A stretch of 64,000 nt of DNA from Opitutaceae bacterium (GTDB lineage: Bacteria; Verrucomicrobiota; Verrucomicrobiia; Opitutales; Opitutaceae), in contig JANQKI010000217.1 of NCBI GenBank assembly GCA_028281165.1, positions 1 to 64,000 of the forward strand, given 5' to 3'. Positions 63,999 through 64,000 of the stretch are shown piece after piece (the stretch's first letter is position 1; every line of letters starts with the position of its first letter). A model generated the notes under the pieces. The model searched no databases and was not told where the DNA came from. It saw only the letters and a program-made list of their open reading frames with translations. The position numbers and the translations under genes were made by a program.

Positions 63999-64000
63999 AA

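Overview
The window looks like a chromosomal stretch of a motile Gram-negative bacterium of the Verrucomicrobiota, most likely the Opitutae/Puniceicoccales side (Pelagicoccus-like). That placement is inference. It rests on a secreted protein ending in a VPDSG-type PEP-CTERM anchor, a Gram-negative envelope set (TamA/TamB, RseP, Mpl), flagellar genes with sigma-28-type promoters, and a C-terminal calcium-loop motif (DPDNDG) of a kind often seen in this phylum. I see no rRNA, tRNA, CRISPR array, insertion sequence or prophage. Genes are dense, with short gaps and many small overlaps.

Region 1 (1-16.9 kb) is a flagellar, glycosylation and chemotaxis island. It holds a truncated SPINDLY/OGT-type glycosyltransferase fused to a methyltransferase-like domain, mobA, a MOSC protein, an unknown gene coupled to a Maf-type flagellin glycosyltransferase, fliD behind a near-consensus sigma-28 promoter, a lipoprotein, a FlgM-like small protein, fliS and a FlgN/FliT-like protein. 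Pseudaminic acid genes follow: pseC-pseG on + and pseB-pseI on -, tail to tail. Then come an NtrC-type regulator, cheX (also behind a sigma-28-like promoter) and a two-receiver/STAS protein. The simplest reading is that nonulosonic acid made by the Pse enzymes is put on flagellin by Maf, near the secretion chaperones.

Region 2 (17-38 kb) is mostly housekeeping: gltX-glnS, an MFS transporter, two tandem secreted Sel1-repeat paralogues, a Fur-family regulator divergent from priA with an inverted-repeat site between them, mpl, class I fumarase, an operon of enoyl reductase-like protein, DciA-like protein and membrane TPR protein, a GNAT acetyltransferase, an M3 oligopeptidase and a DUF6886-like protein. 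An AT-rich gap then leads to the VPDSG-CTERM protein.

Region 3 (39-57.6 kb) is envelope and precursor metabolism: tamB-tamA, a YugP-like membrane protease, a BadF-type sugar kinase, the run uppS-cdsA-dxr-rseP-ispG, two unknown membrane-associated proteins, and a pyrR-pyrB-pyrC operon.

Region 4 (57.7-64 kb) holds a large LVIVD-type beta-propeller protein, a helicase that joins a RecB/Cas4-type nuclease domain to an XPD/DinG-type Fe-S helicase, a 409-base gap with a strongly structured element, a small secreted protein, and a RibD-type reductase that runs off the window end.

The least ordinary items are the nuclease-helicase fusion, the glycosyltransferase-methyltransferase fusion beside Maf, the Maf-coupled unknown gene, the degenerate two-receiver protein next to CheX, the Fur-like protein lacking its usual histidine cluster, and the structured intergenic element near 62.7 kb.
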